A stretch of DNA of 64,000 nt from MKUN01 sp964481425 (GTDB lineage: Bacteria; Bacteroidota; Bacteroidia; Chitinophagales; Chitinophagaceae), in assembly GCA_964481425.1 (NCBI GenBank), contig CAYZTM010000004.1, positions 1-64,000 of the forward strand. Direction: 5' to 3'. Below the pieces are notes generated by a model that saw only the letters and a list, made by a program, of their open reading frames with translations, did no database searches and was not told where the DNA came from. Below, in pieces: positions 60,658 through 64,000 of this stretch. Position 1 is the first letter of the stretch. The number at the start of each line of letters is the position of its first letter. The position numbers were made by a program, and so were the translations under genes.

Positions 60658-60665
60658 CAAAAATA
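60658..60665 (-). promoter_or_regulatory. Candidate -7 box of the NifU-like gene
   Basis: Minus-strand TATTTTTG matches TAnnTTTG 20 bases before the ATG at 60638; no -33 found. Confidence 0.35.
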
Positions 60666-60805
60666 CTTAATTATGAAAGTAATAACTAATCAATTCCGTT
60701 AATATGGCTACAGGCTAAAGCAATGAGCTTAAATGCCTGTTAAAATCACCTAATATAAGCGCACTGGTTTGGTTTTTATAGTTAATAGTTATTAAACCAA
60801 CAGCT

Positions 60806-61042
60806 ATGAAAAAGCTACTCTTACTACTGATATGTGCCGCTCTGTACCAAACTACAGACGGCCAAAACACCAAAAGAAACCAGGTGCGCGATACGATCAC
60901 AGTACATCACAACCCACCCCGCCATCGGCACAATAAAGACAAAGCACAGAACAAAAAACAAACCGATACAGCCCGCGGCAAGCTCCACAGGGAAAAGAAC
61001 GGTGGTAATGTTCTGAGGCCACAACCCGATAAAAAACCATAA
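60806..61042 (+). CDS. Small exported basic protein
   Basis: A 78-residue protein with an N-terminal signal peptide (MKKLLLLLICAALYQTTDG, probable cleavage near residue 19) and a highly basic mature part rich in R, K and H (HHNPPRHRHNKDKAQNKKQ). No domain is recognised. It is followed after 11 bases by another small exported protein. Role unknown. Confidence 0.5.
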   Translation: MKKLLLLLICAALYQTTDGQNTKRNQVRDTITVHHNPPRHRHNKDKAQNKKQTDTARGKLHREKNGGNVLRPQPDKKP

Positions 61043-61053
61043 AATGTTACGTC

Positions 61054-61443
61054 ATGAAAAAGATACTTTGTTTGCTTAGCCTTTTGACCAGCATGTATAG
61101 TACATGGGCACAATATCCGGTTCAAAACCAGCCGGTGCCACCTGTACGGAACACTCCGTTGGTATACCCCGCACAGCAGCCCCCATACAACAACAATAGC
61201 TCGGTGATATTGAATAACACTTACAACAATAATACTTCCCGCGATATCAGTAATACCATTAACAACAGCCTGAAGCCAAACACTATGTTCGAGAACAACA
61301 GCCAGTTTTATAATGGCAACAACAACCAGAAGAATAAATTTCCCCAGGATAACGGCACTTATTACACACCGGGTAGCCAGGGCATCAATAATGGCAGTAA
61401 TCCGAACACAAACGGTTCATATAGCCTGCCACCGGCGAAATAA
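61054..61443 (+). CDS. Small exported asparagine-rich protein
   Basis: A 129-residue protein with a signal peptide (MKKILCLLSLLTSMYSTWA) and a low-complexity mature part rich in N, Q, P and S (NNNSSVILNNTYNNN, FYNGNNNQKN), ending NGSYSLPPAK. That C-terminus resembles NGSVSLPPND of the third protein of the group. No domain is recognised. It ends before a terminator, and a GGGG-palindrome (CCCCAATGGGG) sits just after the stop. Confidence 0.55.
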   Translation: MKKILCLLSLLTSMYSTWAQYPVQNQPVPPVRNTPLVYPAQQPPYNNNSSVILNNTYNNNTSRDISNTINNSLKPNTMFENNSQFYNGNNNQKNKFPQDNGTYYTPGSQGINNGSNPNTNGSYSLPPAK

Positions 61444-61466
61444 TTCCCCAATGGGGTTTCTCTCAC

Positions 61467-61500
61467 AAAGTGCTGATAATGAATGTATCAGCACTTTTTT
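61467..61500 (+). terminator. Hairpin terminator after the first two small exported genes
   Basis: AAAGTGCTGATA (61467-61478) pairs with TATCAGCACTTT (61486-61497) and a T run follows. It ends the first two genes of the group, so the third has its own transcript. Confidence 0.82.
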
Positions 61501-61578
61501 ATTTCCTTTAACAGCCTGGTGGTACGCCTTTTTAAGTATTGTGGTTGAAACAGATGTTTAACTAAAAAAATAAGAACC

Positions 61579-62148
61579 ATGAAAAAGATATTAATAGCAC
61601 TATCAGTTGCAGGTTTCTTAAGTTACACTGCAGGTGCACAAACGACACATAGCAGAAATGATATTAATTACAAGGTATGCCGTACTAACGCCGGGTACAA
61701 AGTATGCAGCGGCCCCTATAATGCCGTACCGAAAAAGTACGAAACGAGAATGCCCGAGCAAACTAACGACCCTGCAGAGAATAATGATGTAATTCCTCTG
61801 TCAAAAGGACGCGGCAAGTATGATGTGAATTACAAGGTTTGCCGGGTAGATGACCAATACCAGGTGTGCAACCCTGACGAACCGGTTAACCAAACTACCG
61901 ATCCATACAACCAATACACATCAGTCAACACAGGTAACAGTGCCTCAATGCGCATGATGGAAACCGGTGCCCACATGGGTTATACTTCTAAAAGGAGAAG
62001 TAACATCAAGGTATGGGATGAGGATAATGCGCAACAAAAAGTGGATATGGAAACAGGTGGTATAGAAAAAGCAAAACGCCGTAACATTAATTATAATAAT
62101 GGTTCTGTTTCACTACCGCCTAACGATGGCGGAATCACCAACCGTTAA
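61579..62148 (+). CDS. Small exported protein with duplicated C-x8-C repeat
   Basis: A 189-residue protein with a signal peptide (about 1-20, MKKILIALSVAGFLSYTAGA). A 17-residue motif occurs twice: INYKVCRTNAGYKVC (C34, C43) and VNYKVCRVDDQYQVC (C88, C97), each C-x8-C and 54 residues apart. The rest is polar; the C-terminus has NGSVSLPPNDGG. No domain is recognised. Cysteine pairs suggest disulfide-stabilised hairpins in the periplasm or outside. It is flanked by two terminators. Confidence 0.6.
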   Translation: MKKILIALSVAGFLSYTAGAQTTHSRNDINYKVCRTNAGYKVCSGPYNAVPKKYETRMPEQTNDPAENNDVIPLSKGRGKYDVNYKVCRVDDQYQVCNPDEPVNQTTDPYNQYTSVNTGNSASMRMMETGAHMGYTSKRRSNIKVWDEDNAQQKVDMETGGIEKAKRRNINYNNGSVSLPPNDGGITNR

Positions 62149-62172
62149 TTACATACTGTCACCAATGAAAGA

Positions 62173-62205
62173 AAGGGTCCCGCATGATAAACTTGCGGGA
62201 CCCTT
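62173..62205. terminator. Bidirectional hairpin terminator between exported protein and iscA
   Basis: AAGGGTCCCGCA (62173-62184) pairs with TGCGGGACCCTT (62194-62205), a 12-bp stem between convergent genes. It serves the exported-protein gene and the isc operon. Confidence 0.82.
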
Positions 62206-62226
62206 AGTATTTAACTAACCAACTTT

Positions 62227-62553
62227 TTATACTGCGAAACTTTCACCACAACCACAGCTACGACTTGCATTGGGATTGATGAAATGGAAACCCTTACCAT
62301 TCAGTCCGTCCGAAAAGTCGAGCGTGGTATCACATAGGTACAGAAAACTCTTAAGATCGGTCACCACTTTCACTCCTTTATCTTCAAACACCTGGTCATT
62401 GGCCTGTGCCTCATTATCAAAGTCAAGCTTATAGGACAGGCCTGAACAACCGCCGCCTACCACACTCACACGGAGAAAATAATCTTCGCCAAGCCCGGAA
62501 TCCTGCTTCAGCCTGAACACTTTCTCTTTTGCTTTATCGCTAACGTATATCAT
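62227..62553 (-). CDS. iscA: Iron-sulfur cluster assembly accessory protein (IscA/HesB family)
   Basis: A 108-residue A-type carrier that receives clusters from IscU and delivers them to targets. The family cysteines are visible: GGGCSGLSY (about 34-42) and SRSCGCGESF near the end. Length fits IscA/ErpA. It is 13 bases downstream of iscU, last gene of the iscS-iscU-iscA run. ErpA or SufA would be alternative names. Confidence 0.93.
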   Translation of the reverse strand: MIYVSDKAKEKVFRLKQDSGLGEDYFLRVSVVGGGCSGLSYKLDFDNEAQANDQVFEDKGVKVVTDLKSFLYLCDTTLDFSDGLNGKGFHFINPNASRSCGCGESFAV

Positions 62554-62566
62554 GGCGCATCAACAA

Positions 62567-62980
62567 TTAATGTTTCTTTTCTTCTACAAGTTCCGGCAGG
62601 CCGTTCTTCACACGATAATCGTTGATAGCAGCTTTTATAGCATCTTCGGCAAGCACCGAGCAATGTATCTTAACGGGAGGCAGGTTCAGTTCTTCCACTA
62701 TGTCCATATTATCTATTTCCATAGCCTGGTCCACGGTTTTACCCTTCAGCCATTCAGTAGCCAGCGATGAAGAGGCAATAGCCGATCCGCAGCCAAAAGT
62801 TTTGAACTTCGCATCTTTAATAAGGCCGCTTGCTTCGTCCACCTCTATCTGCAGGCGCATCACGTCGCCGCATTCAGGTGCCCCCACCAGGCCGGTACCT
62901 ACATTCGCTTTACTCTTATCCAGCGTACCAACATTCTTTGGGTTGCTATAATGGTCAATTACTTTTTCTGAATATGCCAT
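62567..62980 (-). CDS. iscU: Fe-S cluster scaffold IscU
   Basis: IscU is the scaffold on which Fe-S clusters are built. The 137-residue product has all three cysteines (APECGDVMRLQ, FGCGSAIASSS, HCSVLAEDA). I start at the ATG at 62980 (MAYSEKVIDHYSNPKNVG), the canonical N-terminus; the longer reading adds 13 residues with no match. iscS lies 117 bases upstream. Confidence 0.95.
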   Translation of the reverse strand: MAYSEKVIDHYSNPKNVGTLDKSKANVGTGLVGAPECGDVMRLQIEVDEASGLIKDAKFKTFGCGSAIASSSLATEWLKGKTVDQAMEIDNMDIVEELNLPPVKIHCSVLAEDAIKAAINDYRVKNGLPELVEEKKH

Positions 62981-63097
62981 GGTTTCTAATTTGAAAATGT
63001 GCAAGTGCAAAATGTGCAAATGCCCATACTGTTGTTAACTTATTTTTTTTAAAATGAAGAATTTGCACATAGGCACATTCTCTCATTTACACATTAA
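62981..63097. repeat. iscS-iscU gap with repeated TGTGCAA words
   Basis: AT-rich gap. TGTGCAA occurs at 62998-63004 and 63013-63019 on the plus strand, and its inverted copy TTGCACA at 63063-63069. Repeats of this kind are, from recollection, common between Bacteroidota genes. No promoter or IscR-like box is recognised. Confidence 0.35.
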
Positions 63098-64000
63098 TTA
63101 ATGGTGTGCCCACTCTATCTTGTTGAGATCTATACCTTCTTTGAACATTTCCCAAAGCGGGCTCATTTCACGCAGCTTCAGTACAGTGTCTTTAATTGCG
63201 TTTATCGTATAGTCTATCTGCTCTTCGGTAGTAAAGCGACCAAGACCAAACCGTAAGGAGCTATGTGCCAGATCATCTCCCAGCCCAAGTGCCTTCAGTA
63301 CATAAGACGGTTCAAGTGAGGCAGAAGTACAGGCCGATCCGCTCGATACGGCAATATTCTTATTAAAGCCCATCATCAGGCCTTCACCTTCCACGTATTT
63401 GAATGATATGTTGCACACATGTGGCAGGCGATGTTCCCGGTTGCCGTTCACATAGCTTTCTTCAAGTTCCAGCAGGGCATGCTCCAACTTATCGCGCAGG
63501 CTGCTGAGGCGCTTTGCTTCAGCGTCCATTTCATGCATGCATATTTCACAGGCTTTACCCAGGCCCACTATGCCGGTCACGTTCATCGTGCCGCTGCGCA
63601 TACCGCGCTCATGGCCACCGCCATCCATTTGGGCGGTCACCTTTACACGGGGATTCTTACGGCGCACATATAAAGCACCTACACCTTTGGGGCCATATAT
63701 CTTATGACCACTGAAAGCCATAAGGTCTATACCATCTGCATTCACGTCCACCGGTATCTTACCTACAGCCTGTGTGGCATCGGTAAAGAAAAGCACCCCA
63801 TGCTTGCGCGCTATAGCGCTTATCTCGCGAATGGGCTGTATCACACCGATCTCGTTATTGCCGTACATTATAGAGATAAGTATGGTCTTATCGGTGATGG
63901 CATTTTCCAGCTCGGCAAGGTCTACCAGGCCATCTTCTTTTACAGGCAGGTAGGTAACCTTTCCACCCAGCTTTTCTATGTGTTTGCAGGTATCCAGTAC
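63098..64000 (-). CDS. iscS: Cysteine desulfurase IscS (partial, runs off the edge)
   Basis: IscS releases sulfur from cysteine for Fe-S cluster building, using PLP. The frame is open through the right end of the window at 64000, so the N-terminal part is missing; the visible 300 residues include the PLP lysine in LMAFSGHKIYGPKGVG and the active cysteine loop NIAVSSGSACTSASLEPSYVL. Upstream, VLDTCKHIEKLGGKVTYLPV continues the frame without a break, confirming that the true start is outside. It is the first visible gene of the iscS-iscU-iscA run. Confidence 0.95.
   Translation of the reverse strand, partial: VLDTCKHIEKLGGKVTYLPVKEDGLVDLAELENAITDKTILISIMYGNNEIGVIQPIREISAIARKHGVLFFTDATQAVGKIPVDVNADGIDLMAFSGHKIYGPKGVGALYVRRKNPRVKVTAQMDGGGHERGMRSGTMNVTGIVGLGKACEICMHEMDAEAKRLSSLRDKLEHALLELEESYVNGNREHRLPHVCNISFKYVEGEGLMMGFNKNIAVSSGSACTSASLEPSYVLKALGLGDDLAHSSLRFGLGRFTTEEQIDYTINAIKDTVLKLREMSPLWEMFKEGIDLNKIEWAHH

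Overview
The window is chromosomal DNA of a Bacteroidota bacterium, most likely of the Chitinophagales/Sphingobacteriia side of the phylum. Several lines support this. There is a protein with a gliding-motility-type (CHU_C, type IX secretion) C-terminal domain, an OMP-barrel TonB-dependent receptor with a carboxypeptidase-regulatory domain, BatA, DUF4199 and DUF349 proteins, and a NuoG without its molybdopterin part. Most genes lack a Shine-Dalgarno sequence, and TAnnTTTG (-7) boxes lie upstream of many starts. No plasmid, phage, insertion sequence, rRNA, tRNA or CRISPR array was seen. The genus is inferred, not proven.

Layout. 1-5.2 kb (minus): housekeeping genes rsmI, purS, pssA, an amidohydrolase and an RsuA/RluB-type pseudouridine synthase with a repeat-built charged N-terminus, interrupted by a tandem 162-bp intergenic repeat. 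5.4-7.5 kb (plus): an ECF sigma factor, a single-span anti-sigma-like protein and an outer-membrane barrel protein. 7.7-21.0 kb (minus): one complete nuoA-to-nuoN respiratory complex I operon with separate nuoC and nuoD, G/C-rich palindromes in front of several starts and a good Bacteroidota-type promoter. 21.2-27.0 kb: surface genes (glycosyltransferase, two methyltransferases, a large PKD/CHU_C protein). 27.0-31.4 kb: Nudix, Fer4_19, DUF1003 and pirin genes, then a MORN-type secreted protein with a sigma-54-type response regulator. 31.4-38.1 kb: a UvrD-like helicase-nuclease, a thioredoxin-fold protein and ClpC. 38.3-42.7 kb (plus): a STAS-like protein, RNase Z, and a translationally coupled pair consisting of an unknown protein and a cytoplasmic trypsin-like protease with a zinc ribbon. 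42.7-52.9 kb (minus): DUF349, DUF4197, a TonB receptor, a GT2 enzyme, DUF4199, a metal-site-lacking dihydroorotase homologue and BatA. 53.0-60.6 kb: DUF488, alaS, DinB, a WYL regulator, methionine aminotransferase, mannose-1-phosphate guanylyltransferase and an Nfu protein. 60.8-62.1 kb (plus): three small secreted proteins. 62.2-64.0 kb (minus): iscS-iscU-iscA, with iscS running off the edge.

How the genes work together. The nuo operon encodes the whole proton-pumping NADH:quinone oxidoreductase, and the isc genes and Nfu make and deliver its Fe-S clusters. The glycosyltransferases, methyltransferases and GDP-mannose enzyme point to surface polysaccharide synthesis. The least explained locus is the coupled pair at 39.7-42.2 kb. 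There a signal-less serine protease domain is fused to a zinc ribbon and to a C-terminal domain that looks like the YbjN/secretion-chaperone fold, and its partner appears to carry a similar domain. It is the best candidate here for an undescribed system. Second-tier oddities are a dihydroorotase that has lost all its metal ligands, a sigma-54-type regulator with an altered GAFTGA loop and no DNA-binding domain, a 26-bp perfect palindrome before the pirin gene, and several intergenic repeat families.
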